Below are positions 8,451-14,935 of a stretch of DNA of 16,837 bases, piece by piece. Below the pieces are notes generated by a model. That model worked only from the letters and a program-made list of their open reading frames with translations, searched no databases and was not told the origin of the DNA. A program made the position numbers and the translations under genes. Every line of letters starts with the position of its first letter. The stretch's first letter is position 1. The stretch comes from DSUN01 sp035527715 (GTDB taxonomy: Bacteria > Planctomycetota > PUPC01 > DSUN01): NCBI GenBank assembly GCA_035527715.1, contig DATKZY010000073.1:1-16837 (forward strand), in the 5' to 3' direction.

Positions 8451-8635
8451 GCCCCCACCGAGCTTGCCTCGGTGGAGCGGTGATTGACAACTACAGCGCC
8501 GCTCGCACGCCTCCCCTCCTCACCCCCTCTCCCTCCACCCGCCGTGCGGCGGGTGGAGGGAGAGGGGGCGGGGGGTGAGGCCCCGGCCGGGTAGTTATCA
8601 ATCCCTTGCCCCACCGACACAAGGTCGGTGGGGGC
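8451..8635. repeat. Nested inverted-repeat element upstream of the SLC12 gene
   Basis: The 400-nt gap at 8387-8786 holds this element plus the next gene's promoter, and nothing coding that I can support. The outer arms (8451-8494 and 8591-8635) match as imperfect inverted copies; each has its own small hairpin (CCACCGAG/CTCGGTGG at 8455-8475; a 10-bp stem at 8609-8633) and an inner ATTGACAACTAC or GTAGTTATCAAT motif. The centre is a perfect 20-bp stem with a 2-nt loop (8525-8544 and 8547-8566), extended by CCTCACCCC/GGGGTGAGG. The layout resembles a MITE- or BOX-like element. Confidence 0.8.
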
Positions 8636-8711
8636 AGGAGCTTCAGACGGCCCAAGTGCTGCAACCGAGATTGTAGCCGACGCGACGCCTCCGATTCAAC
8701 CGCCGCCGCGC

Positions 8712-8739
8712 TTGACGGCGCCCCGCGCCCCGCTATAAT
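8712..8739 (+). promoter_or_regulatory. Sigma70-like promoter of the sugar-isomerase-like gene
   Basis: TTGACG (8712-8717), a 16-nt spacer and TATAAT (8734-8739) make a strong sigma70-type promoter. Transcription should start near 8746, which leaves an ATG at 8754 with almost no leader and supports the GTG start at 8787. Confidence 0.75.
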
Positions 8740-8786
8740 CAGCGGCGTGCGGCGTGGACCGGTCCCAGCCCTTTCGGAGAAATGAC

Positions 8787-9644
8787 GTGTTCAAGAACCT
8801 CTCTGCGGGCGCCATCGGCGTCGGCGGCTCCACCCTCGAGGTCGCCGCCCTCGCCAGGAAGACAGGCTTCGGCGGCATGGACCTCAATGCCGGCGAGGCC
8901 GCCACGCTGCTCGAACTGGGCGAGCTCGACTCCCTCCAGCGCCTCTACGAGTCCCACGGCCTCACGCCCGGCGGCTTCGGCCTGCCCGTGGACTTCCGCC
9001 GCGACGACGAGACCTTTCAGAAGGGCCTCGCGGGCCTCCCGCGCCTCGCCAAGGCCGCCGCCGCGATGGGCTGCTTCCGCTGCCCCACGTGGATTCTGCC
9101 CTTCTCCAACGACCTGCCCTTCGACGAGAACTTCGAGACCCATCGCCGCCGCCTCAACGCCTGCGCGGAAATCCTCAAGGACAGCGGCGTCTGGCTCGGA
9201 CTCGAATTCGTCGGCCCCAAGACCATGCGCGCCGGCAAGAAGCACGAGTTCATCTGGAACATGGCCGGCATGCTGGAGCTGGCCGACGCCATCGGCACGG
9301 GCAACGTCGGCCTGCTGCTCGACTGCTGGCACTGGTACACCGCCTATGGCACGGTGGACGACATTCTGAAGCTCAAGCCCGAGCAGATCGTCTACACCCA
9401 CGTCAACGACGCCCCCGCCGGCCTGGACGTGGATGCCCAGGTGGACAACGTCCGCTGCATGCCCGGCGAGACGGGTGTGATTGACATCGCCGGCTTCCTG
9501 AAGGCCCTGGCGGAGATCGGCTACGACGGCCCGGTCACCGCGGAGCCCTTCGTGCCCCAGCTCAAGGAGCTTCCCGCGGTCGAGGCCTGCCGCCGCACCT
9601 CCGCCGCCCTCGACAAGATTCTCGCCCGGGCCGGGCTGGCGTGA
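8787..9644 (+). CDS. Sugar phosphate isomerase/epimerase-like TIM-barrel protein
   Basis: A 285-residue single-domain protein of the xylose-isomerase-like TIM-barrel superfamily (AP endonuclease 2 fold). The expected divalent-metal ligands are present: Glu140 in GLEFVGP, Asp179 in LLLDCWHW (with His182), His205 in YTHVNDA and Glu253 in TAEPF. Relatives interconvert or epimerise sugars, inosose or related polyols in the cytoplasm; the actual substrate is not readable here. I choose the GTG at 8787: GGAGA lies about 7 nt upstream, it gives the family-like N-terminus MFKNLSAGAIG, and the promoter leaves too little leader for the in-frame ATG at 8754. The gene is monocistronic by appearance, since the next gene has its own promoter. 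Confidence 0.85.
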   Translation: MFKNLSAGAIGVGGSTLEVAALARKTGFGGMDLNAGEAATLLELGELDSLQRLYESHGLTPGGFGLPVDFRRDDETFQKGLAGLPRLAKAAAAMGCFRCPTWILPFSNDLPFDENFETHRRRLNACAEILKDSGVWLGLEFVGPKTMRAGKKHEFIWNMAGMLELADAIGTGNVGLLLDCWHWYTAYGTVDDILKLKPEQIVYTHVNDAPAGLDVDAQVDNVRCMPGETGVIDIAGFLKALAEIGYDGPVTAEPFVPQLKELPAVEACRRTSAALDKILARAGLA

Positions 9645-9668
9645 GCGCCCGCTCGGCGCGTCGGGCAG

Positions 9669-9706
9669 TTGACAGCCGCCGAACGGCGTCTTACAATACG
9701 GTAAGA
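9669..9706 (+). promoter_or_regulatory. Promoter and candidate operator of vapBC
   Basis: TTGACA (9669-9674), a 17-nt spacer and TACAAT (9692-9697) form a near-consensus promoter. A 6-bp inverted repeat, TCTTAC (9689-9694) and GTAAGA (9701-9706) around a 6-nt centre, overlaps the -10 box, where a VapB-type repressor could bind to autoregulate. The promoter is clear; the operator is an inference. Confidence 0.7.
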
Positions 9707-9742
9707 TACCAGGGCCGGAGTAACCATGCTCAGGAGCACGCC

Positions 9743-9988
9743 ATGGTCCGCGCGTCATTGTCCACGAGGGGCCAGCTTGTCATCCCCAAAGCCATCCGCG
9801 AACGTCTGGGCCTCCGCGCCGGGGCCAAGGTGGACATCTTCGTCCAGGACAACGGCGACATGCTCCTGCGCCCCGCGGTCGTGCACGTCCAGTCGCTCAG
9901 AGGTTGCCTGAAGCCGCCGAAGGGGAAAGTGGCCTCGCTTGAGGACATGGAACGCGCGATCCGCGAGGGGGCAGCGAAGGGCCTATGA
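9743..9988 (+). CDS. vapB: AbrB/MazE-type antitoxin, VapB-like
   Basis: An 81-residue protein with an N-terminal swapped-hairpin AbrB (SpoVT-type) DNA-binding domain: the pattern STRGQLVIPKAIRERLGLRAG is typical (residues about 6-26), followed by a VDIFVQDNGDMLLRP strand pair. The C-terminal half (SLRGCLKPPKGKVASLEDMERAIREGA) is the kind of tail that binds and blocks VapC. ATG 9743 is chosen because AGGAG ends 6 nt upstream and the domain begins at once; the frame is open upstream to 9641 but without a domain there. It overlaps the PIN gene by 4 nt (ATGA), implying translational coupling. It probably represses the promoter just upstream. Confidence 0.9.
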   Translation: MVRASLSTRGQLVIPKAIRERLGLRAGAKVDIFVQDNGDMLLRPAVVHVQSLRGCLKPPKGKVASLEDMERAIREGAAKGL

Positions 9989-10386
9989 CCGCGCTGGATA
10001 CCAACATCCTTGTTCGCTACATCACGCAGGATGACCCGAAGCAGGAAGCCCTCGCCGCGGGCCTCATCGAGGCCCCCGCCGAGCGCGGAGAACGCCTCCT
10101 CATCCAGCCCGTCGTCCTATGCGAGTTGGTCTGGGTCCTGGAGCGCTTCTACGGCTTCCGCAAGGCTGACCTACTGCCTGTGATCGAGAACATCCTGCAC
10201 ACTGTGGAGTTCGAGATCGCGGACAGGGCCGCCGTCTGGCAGGCATTCGAGGACTACCGCAACGGCCTCGGCGACTTCGCCGACTGCTATATCGGCCGCG
10301 CGAACGAGGCCGGCGGCTCCGACACCACCGTCACCTTCGACAAGGGCCTCAAGAACAACCCCCGCTTCACCGTCCTCGGCACGTGA
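9985..10386 (+). CDS. vapC: PIN-domain ribonuclease toxin VapC
   Basis: A 133-residue VapC with the full PIN active site: Asp5 (ALDTNILVRY), Glu47 (LCELVWVL), Asp97 and Asp100 (GLGDFADCYIG) and Asp119 (VTFDKGL). VapC toxins are Mg-dependent endoribonucleases that block translation by cutting tRNA or the sarcin-ricin loop of 23S rRNA. The ATGA overlap with the antitoxin gene and its own ATG fix the start. It differs clearly from the PIN protein at 5278 in sequence, so the two pairs are of separate origin. The stop is 6 nt before the helicase start, so the helicase is probably in the same transcript. Confidence 0.93.
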   Translation: MTALDTNILVRYITQDDPKQEALAAGLIEAPAERGERLLIQPVVLCELVWVLERFYGFRKADLLPVIENILHTVEFEIADRAAVWQAFEDYRNGLGDFADCYIGRANEAGGSDTTVTFDKGLKNNPRFTVLGT

Positions 10387-10392
10387 GGGCCA

Positions 10393-12450
10393 GTGGCACT
10401 CCCCATGCAGTACGCTGGCTTCACCCTCGACCCGTTTCAGGAACAGGCCATCGCGGCGATTGACCGGGGGCACTCGCTCATCGTCGCCGCGCCGACCGGG
10501 GCGGGAAAGACCCTCATCGCCGAATACGCCATCGAACAGGCGATGCAGCGCGGCCGCCAAATCGTCTACACCGCGCCCATCAAGGCCCTCTCGAACCAGA
10601 AGTTCCGCGACTTCTCCGCGAAATACCCCGACCGCATCGGCATCCTCACCGGCGACGTGAGCCTGAACTACCGCGCCCCCGGCCTCATCATGACCACCGA
10701 GATCTTCCGCAACACCCTGCTCGAGGACCCCGAGCGCCTGGCCAGCGTGGACTACGTGATCTTCGACGAGTTCCACTACATCCACGACATCGAGCGCGGC
10801 ACGGTGTGGGAGGAGAGCGTGATCTTCGCCCCCGAGAGCATCAGCTTCATCTGCCTGAGCGCCACGATGCCGAACCTCGACGAGCTGGCCGGCTGGATGC
10901 GCGAGGTGCGCCAGGCACCCGTCGAGATGATCCTCGAGGAGAGCCGCCCCGTGCCCCTCGAGCACGCCATCTGGGCCGACGGCTACGGCGTCCACAGCCT
11001 CGAATCCCTCGAGCGCCTGATGCACGACCTGGCCCGCGGCCAGCGCCCGCCGCGCAAGCCCCACCTCGGCGCCGAGGCGCTCCTCGACCACATCGCGGCC
11101 GCCGGCCGCCTGCCCGTGCTCCACTTCTGCTTCAACCGCCGCCTGTGCGAGGCCCGCGCCCAGGCCAACGCCCGCCGCACCCTCCTCACCCCCGACGAGG
11201 CCCGGCGCGTCGGCGCCATGTTCGACGAGTTGTGCGGGCGCTTCGACGTCGCGGCCGAATCCAGCGCCATCCTCATGGGCGAGCTGGTCCGCCGCGGCGT
11301 CGCCTTCCACCACGCCGGCATCCTGCCCACCCTCAAGGAGGTCGTCGAGCGCCTCTTCACCAGCGGCCTCATCAAGATGCTCTTCACCACCGAGACCTTC
11401 GCCCTCGGCGTCAACATGCCCGCCCAGACCGTCGTCCTCGACTCCGTCGAAAAGTTCCACGGCACCCACTTCGGCTACCTCCGCGCCCGCGAATACCAGC
11501 AGATGTCCGGCAGGGCAGGGCGCCGCGGCATGGACACCCGCGGCTACGTCTACGCACGCGTGGACACCGAGGAGGTGACGCTCGACGGCGTGAAGCGCGT
11601 CGTGGCCGGCCGCCCCGAGCGCATCGAAAGCCAGTTCAACCTCTCCTACGCCACGATCCTGAGCCTCTATGGCCGTTGGGGCGAGCGGCTCTTCGACGCC
11701 TGCGAGCGCTCCTTCGCCGCCTACCAGCGGAAAAGGGGACATTCTCCTCCTCGCCGCGAGAAGTCGAATGTCCCCTTCTCCCTCCGCAAACAGGTCGAGC
11801 GCCGCCTCAAGGTATTACAAGCCCTCGGCTACCTCGGCAAGCGCGGGATCACCGAGAAAGGCAAGTTCGCCCTCCGCTTCGCCGGCTACGAGCTACAGAC
11901 CACCGAGCTGTTCTTCGCCGGCCTCTTCCACGAGCTGAATCCCCACGGCATCAACGTGCTGGCCAACGCCATGATCCACGAGGCCCGCCGCGCCGAGCGC
12001 GGCCACCACGCCCCCCGCCAGCTCCTCAGCCACGTGCGGCGCCGAGCCACCCGCGTCGTCCGCAACATCTACAACCTCGAGCGCCGCTTCCAGGTCGCCG
12101 ACCCCGTGCGCAAGCTCGAGTTCAGCCTCGCCGCCGCCGTCAACGCCTGGAGTCGCGGGGCCGACTTCGCCGACCTCGCCTCCCACACCCTGGCCGCCGA
12201 GGGCGACATGATCCGCTCCCTGCGCATGACCATTCAGATACTGCGGGAGATGCGTCGCGCCACGGACGACGATGTCCTTCGCCGCCGCCTCCGCGAGGCC
12301 GAGGCCGCCATCAACCGCGGCCCCGTGGACGCCGAGCGCCAGCTCCGCGCCGGCTGCGAAGAGCCTCCACCCGAAACCACAGAGAAGAAGGAAGAACTCA
12401 CCACAGAGGGCACAGAGACCACAGAGGAAGACACAGAGAAGCGGGCGTAG
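10393..12450 (+). CDS. Ski2-like DExH-box RNA helicase
   Basis: A 685-residue superfamily 2 helicase. Motif I is APTGAGKT (33-40), Ia APIKALSNQK, II DEFH (125-128), III SAT (156-158), V ETFALGVNMPAQ (334-345) and VI QMSGRAGRRGMD (370-381). The DEFH box, the motif VI wording and a helical C-terminal region place it near Ski2/Mtr4 and mycobacterial HelY-type proteins, which unwind RNA for decay or processing; the precise bacterial role is open. GTG 10393 gives the longest frame, 6 nt after vapC; ATG 10405 is an alternative four codons in, and neither has a good RBS. Residues about 447-462 (GHSPPRREKSNVPF) come from an inserted palindrome. The last 30 or so residues are a Thr/Glu-rich tail made by CACAGAG repeats. 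Both additions keep the frame, so the enzyme is probably intact. Confidence 0.9.
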   Translation: MALPMQYAGFTLDPFQEQAIAAIDRGHSLIVAAPTGAGKTLIAEYAIEQAMQRGRQIVYTAPIKALSNQKFRDFSAKYPDRIGILTGDVSLNYRAPGLIMTTEIFRNTLLEDPERLASVDYVIFDEFHYIHDIERGTVWEESVIFAPESISFICLSATMPNLDELAGWMREVRQAPVEMILEESRPVPLEHAIWADGYGVHSLESLERLMHDLARGQRPPRKPHLGAEALLDHIAAAGRLPVLHFCFNRRLCEARAQANARRTLLTPDEARRVGAMFDELCGRFDVAAESSAILMGELVRRGVAFHHAGILPTLKEVVERLFTSGLIKMLFTTETFALGVNMPAQTVVLDSVEKFHGTHFGYLRAREYQQMSGRAGRRGMDTRGYVYARVDTEEVTLDGVKRVVAGRPERIESQFNLSYATILSLYGRWGERLFDACERSFAAYQRKRGHSPPRREKSNVPFSLRKQVERRLKVLQALGYLGKRGITEKGKFALRFAGYELQTTELFFAGLFHELNPHGINVLANAMIHEARRAERGHHAPRQLLSHVRRRATRVVRNIYNLERRFQVADPVRKLEFSLAAAVNAWSRGADFADLASHTLAAEGDMIRSLRMTIQILREMRRATDDDVLRRRLREAEAAINRGPVDAERQLRAGCEEPPPETTEKKEELTTEGTETTEEDTEKRA
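11733..11777. repeat. In-frame palindrome inside the helicase gene
   Basis: AAGGGGACATTC (11733-11744) and its complement (11766-11777) form perfect 12-nt arms around a 21-nt centre. Pairing resumes outside them after one mismatch, to 11729 and 11781. The insert falls between the helicase core and the C-terminal helical region and keeps the frame. It is unrelated in sequence to the palindrome at 3805. Confidence 0.8.
12378..12438. repeat. CACAGAG array encoding the helicase tail
   Basis: CACAGAG occurs five times, starting at 12378, 12402, 12411, 12420 and 12432. The steps are 24, 9, 9 and 12 nt, all multiples of three, so the array reads through as a Thr-Glu-rich tail (TTEGTETTEEDTE). I know similar ACCACAGAG strings from many unrelated bacterial genomes at gene ends. 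Confidence 0.8.
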
Positions 12451-12469
12451 GGCCTGCCTGTTTGCCTGC

Positions 12470-12503
12470 GTCCCTTTCGTCCCTTGTGTCCCTTTGGTCC
12501 CTT
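12470..12503. repeat. GTCCCTT array with exact 9-nt period
   Basis: GTCCCTT occurs four times, starting at 12470, 12479, 12488 and 12497, an exact 9-nt period. It begins 19 nt after the helicase stop codon and directly follows the CACAGAG array. Confidence 0.8.
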
Positions 12504-12549
12504 CCTCCCATTCCCCCGCCCCGCGTGCGAGCAAGGCCAAACATCGCAG

Positions 12550-12578
12550 TTGACAACCCCTTCCCCCTCGGCTATCAT
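12550..12578 (+). promoter_or_regulatory. Sigma70-like promoter of the lipoprotein gene
   Basis: TTGACA (12550-12555), 17 nt, then TATCAT (12573-12578): a consensus -35 and a 5 of 6 -10. The leader would be about 80 nt to the ATG at 12668. Confidence 0.7.
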
Positions 12579-12667
12579 CCCATCACCCGGGCAGGCGCAG
12601 GCAAGCGAGTGTCTTATCCGCAAGTGGCCCTTGCTCAGTCCGGGCTGATCCAGCGATGGGAGAACCG

Positions 12668-13558
12668 ATGCCATATCATCTGAGGGTTACCGTGCTATGC
12701 TTGGCCTTCCTGTCTGCCGGGTGCGGAAACACTGCGCGGATGGATACGTCAAGCGACGAGGCGGTCAAGAAGTCCATCGAGAAGATGACTGCCGGCATGA
12801 CAGATGACGAGAAGAAGGAGTTCATCGCTGACTGCATGGCTGTCGTCTTCCCGGACATGATGAGGAGCGCGTTTGAGGGCGCGTTCGGCGAGCGCAAAGA
12901 GGAAATCGCCACCAGAGCGGCTCTCTTCCAACCCCTTGATGGATTGACGGTCGCGGAGATTCACGCGAAAGCGGAGCAAGCAAGAGCTGCGTTCAGCGGG
13001 GGAACAAGGAGGACAGATTCCCAGCAACGAGAGGCCTGGGCCGCAGACCGAGATGGGGTCTCTGAGCCAGAGCCACCCGCCGAGCCATCTTGGGAGCCGC
13101 CCGACAAGGCTGTTCGGCAAGGTGACCTGCAGGTCCGAGTCACCAAGACAGTGATTGGCAAGGTGCCGCTCAAGGACATCACCAGTGATGCCACGTCCGT
13201 AGATGACCTACTGATGGTGACATTGGAACTGACGAACATGGCTTCGACGAAAATTGTCGAGTACTACTCGTGGTCGGGCAAGTTCATCTCGGCGGACAGA
13301 GACTTCGCCACTCTCGAGGACAACTTCGGCAACACGTACAAGAGAATCGATTTCGGCATCGGCTGCCGCCCGATCGGGGCAGTCAACCGGTCCGAGTCGA
13401 TCTACCCGAACAAGTCGGTGAATGACGTACTCGTGTTCCAGATCCCGCTGGATAATGCCACCTACCTGGACTTGGAGATGCCCGCGCAGAACTACGGCGG
13501 CCAGGGGATGGTCAGGTTCCGTATCCCGATGGGTTCAGTGTCCCGTGTGCGCGAGTAG
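12668..13558 (+). CDS. Lipoprotein of unknown function
   Basis: A 296-residue predicted lipoprotein. Residues 1-19 are a lipoprotein signal with lipobox LSAGC, Cys19 being the lipidated residue. Residues about 25-105 form a small helical domain (KKSIEKMTAGMTDDEKKEFIADCMAV is split over two helices), like short domains seen in other small lipoproteins. An acidic, Pro-rich linker follows (about 128-148, SEPEPPAEPSWEPP). The C-terminal half is beta-rich and resembles the DUF4352 style of immunoglobulin-like extracellular domain: VTLELTNMASTKIVEYYSW, then DNFGNTYKRIDF. I choose ATG 12668 over 12656 because GGGAGA lies about 5 nt upstream and the signal begins at once. By eye the gene is less GC-rich at third positions than its neighbours, hinting at transfer. 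The exact family is unconfirmed. Confidence 0.78.
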   Translation: MPYHLRVTVLCLAFLSAGCGNTARMDTSSDEAVKKSIEKMTAGMTDDEKKEFIADCMAVVFPDMMRSAFEGAFGERKEEIATRAALFQPLDGLTVAEIHAKAEQARAAFSGGTRRTDSQQREAWAADRDGVSEPEPPAEPSWEPPDKAVRQGDLQVRVTKTVIGKVPLKDITSDATSVDDLLMVTLELTNMASTKIVEYYSWSGKFISADRDFATLEDNFGNTYKRIDFGIGCRPIGAVNRSESIYPNKSVNDVLVFQIPLDNATYLDLEMPAQNYGGQGMVRFRIPMGSVSRVRE

Positions 13559-13683
13559 CGTCTAACCAGGCGCTGAGAGAGATCGCATGAGGTGTTCCCT
13601 TCTGCCTCTCGCTTCTGGAGCGCCCTAAGCAAGTGGGGACCGCCTGAACGCCCTTACGGAACAGAGAAACAAAGGAGCAAGAG

Positions 13684-13968
13684 ATGACATTCGAGGAGCT
13701 GCTCAGTTACACGCGGGGGCTGGAAGGTCGCGTCTTACGCACTCTTGCCCAAGGCGCGAAGTTCAGAGTCCGAGTGGACAAGCACAGGCTAGTTTATACG
13801 CCAGAGTCCACAGGCACAGAGAGACCCCACACGTTCAAATTCGCCAACCGAGTATTCGAGAAATTCCTGAAGACAAGGTCGTTCAGACCCGGGGACTACC
13901 GGGACATCTCAAAGAATGCGTCCTACATGCTGGCACTGATCTCGATGTGTTCCGAAAGCATGAAGTGA
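13684..13968 (+). CDS. Small conserved-looking protein of unknown function
   Basis: A 94-residue soluble protein with no signal or membrane segment. It has a basic N-terminal half (LRTLAQGAKFRVRVDKHRLVYTP), a central FANRVFEKFLKTRSFRPGDYRDISKNASYML segment split by a turn, and a helical end. The arrangement suggests a compact alpha/beta fold, possibly nucleic-acid binding, but I recognise no family. The ATG is supported by AAGGAG ending 6 nt upstream. A spot count of its second line (13741-13800) gives about 53% G+C, below the window as a whole. It follows the lipoprotein by 125 nt of sequence in which I see no clear signal. It could be a companion of the lipoprotein or an independent cargo gene. 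Confidence 0.65.
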   Translation: MTFEELLSYTRGLEGRVLRTLAQGAKFRVRVDKHRLVYTPESTGTERPHTFKFANRVFEKFLKTRSFRPGDYRDISKNASYMLALISMCSESMK

Positions 13969-14063
13969 GCCTTTGGGGCATGTGCGCGAAGTGCCGCTTT
14001 GGATTGCAGGGGGATGACCCAGGACCGCGCGTCACATTGACGAGGTGTCAAGTTCGCCCGCGG

Positions 14064-14114
14064 CGAGTAGGGTGTCAAACGAGTAGGGTGTCAATCAAAC
14101 GAGTAGGGTGTCAA
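14064..14114. repeat. CGAGTAGGGTGTCAA direct repeats
   Basis: The 15-mer CGAGTAGGGTGTCAA occurs three times, starting at 14064, 14080 and 14100 (spacings 16 and 20), with a shorter relative, GAGGTGTCAA, at 14042. A short AT-rich stretch (14116-14134) follows and leads into the AKR remnant. Confidence 0.75.
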
Positions 14115-14118
14115 ATCT

Positions 14119-14305
14119 TTATTTTTGAATTATTCCGTCAATCGCCCCCAGCTCGGCCTCGGAGAAGGCGAGGGTGGCGAGCGCGGCCACGTTGTCCTCG
14201 ATCTGGGCGACGCGGCTGGCGCCGATGAGGGCGGAGGTGACGGCCGGCTGGCGAAGCACCCACGCGAGGGACATCTGTGCGAGGGTCTGGCCGCGCCCGC
14301 GGGCG
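14119..14305 (-). pseudogene. Aldo/keto reductase 3'-end remnant
   Basis: On the minus strand this stretch encodes the last 61 residues of an aldo/keto reductase plus a stop codon (14119-14121), ending in FSEAELGAIDGIIQK. It matches the end of the intact AKR at 14936-15928 over about 170 nt with roughly 16 differences, many of them silent, so about 90% identity by eye. The match ends abruptly at 14305, nine bases before the antitoxin stop codon. The front 80% of the gene is missing, so no working enzyme can be made. The divergence implies an older paralogue rather than a fresh copy. Confidence 0.8.
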
Positions 14306-14313
14306 CAGCACGT

Positions 14314-14526
14314 TCACGAGCACAACGCGAGTTCTTCCGTGCGTTGGTCCATCTGCCGGATCACATCTTGAATCCTATCCACCTCGCGCTCCTCGAAGTA
14401 CGGCTCACCGCACTGCTTGCAGACCCAGGCGGGGACCGCTTCGAGAGTGAGGTGGTAGGCCTTCCGGTCCACCTGGAAGGGGGCGGCCTTCCATTCCATT
14501 TCGCCCTGACAGTGGATGCACTTCAT
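14314..14526 (-). CDS. YgiT-type zinc-finger antitoxin, MqsA-like
   Basis: A 70-residue YgiT/MqsA N-domain protein. It has two CxxC zinc knuckles, CIHC at the start and CKQC near residue 41, the family phrase VPAWVCKQCGEPYF and a following helix, VDRIQDVIRQMDQ. The separate helix-turn-helix domain of full MqsA is absent, as in many short YgiT-type proteins. Such proteins usually pair with a small toxin (MqsR- or DUF4258-like) encoded just upstream, and none is present here: on the minus strand, upstream sequence is only promoter, palindrome and repeat. The ATG at 14526 is supported by GGAGG 8 nt upstream. It is therefore an orphan antitoxin, next to a broken AKR copy in a rearranged stretch. 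Confidence 0.88.
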   Translation of the reverse strand: MKCIHCQGEMEWKAAPFQVDRKAYHLTLEAVPAWVCKQCGEPYFEEREVDRIQDVIRQMDQRTEELALCS

Positions 14527-14571
14527 GTTCGTTTCCTCCACGCCAGGGTACTCCTGAGAGCGCCAATGGCC

Positions 14572-14600
14572 AGTGTAGCGGCTGCATTCGGCGAATGCAA
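14572..14600 (-). promoter_or_regulatory. Promoter with palindromic operator for the YgiT gene
   Basis: On the minus strand, TTGCAT (14595-14600), 17 nt, then TACACT (14572-14577). A perfect palindrome, TGCATTCG-G-CGAATGCA (14583-14599), overlaps the -35 box and spacer, a plausible site for autorepression. The -35 is only a partial match. Confidence 0.5.
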
Positions 14601-14624
14601 GTCGGAGCCAGAGGTCGGGTATGG

Positions 14625-14867
14625 CCCCCAATCCTGGCGCCTTGTTCGCAGCCCCCACGGGGCGTACTATGATAGCCCAGGGCAACGCCCTGGGAACTGG
14701 CGACCGCCCGTGAGTAGCCCTGAAAGGGCGTACTATGGCGGGCCTGGTAGTACGCCCTTTCAGGGCTGAACGTACGCCGAACGCGGCTCCCCAGGGCGTT
14801 GCCCTGGGCTATCATAGTACGCTCCTTCGGAGCTCAGAGGCCGAAGGTGACGCGCCAGGATTGGGGG
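14625..14867. repeat. 243-bp nested inverted repeat
   Basis: Three perfect nested pairs: outer 16-nt arms (14625-14640 and 14852-14867), middle 33-nt arms (14662-14694 and 14790-14822), inner 20-nt arms (14716-14735 and 14748-14767). Each middle arm contains its own 8-bp hairpin (CCCAGGGC-AAC-GCCCTGGG), and all three levels share motifs such as GCGTACTAT. This fills most of the 409-nt gene-free stretch 14527-14935, where I see no supportable coding sequence. I recall similar GTACTAT and CCCTGGG strings as repeats in Planctomycetes-like genomes. Confidence 0.85.
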
Positions 14868-14879
14868 CATACTCCCAGA

Positions 14880-14903
14880 GGTCCCTGAGCGGAACGAGGG
14901 ACC
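14880..14903 (-). terminator. Hairpin downstream of the aldo/keto reductase
   Basis: GGTCCCT (14880-14886) and AGGGACC (14897-14903) form a 7-bp stem with a 10-nt loop, 33 nt past the AKR stop codon on the minus strand. No T-run follows, so terminator activity is uncertain. Confidence 0.3.
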
Positions 14904-14935
14904 GGGCGATGGCGCGAAGAGCGCGCGGCGGCGTG

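Noticed and set aside
8754..8786. ATG at 8754 as start of the sugar-isomerase-like gene
   Set aside because: It lies about 8 nt from the predicted transcription start and has no RBS, whereas GTG 8787 has GGAGA and a family-like N-terminus.
13560..13566. GTCTAAC right after the lipoprotein stop, resembling an integron attC half-site
   Set aside because: I found no matching GTTRRRY half-site downstream and no integrase, so an attC site is not supported.
14064..14114. Direct repeats considered as a CRISPR array
   Set aside because: The spacers are only 1-5 nt long and there are no cas genes, so this is not CRISPR.
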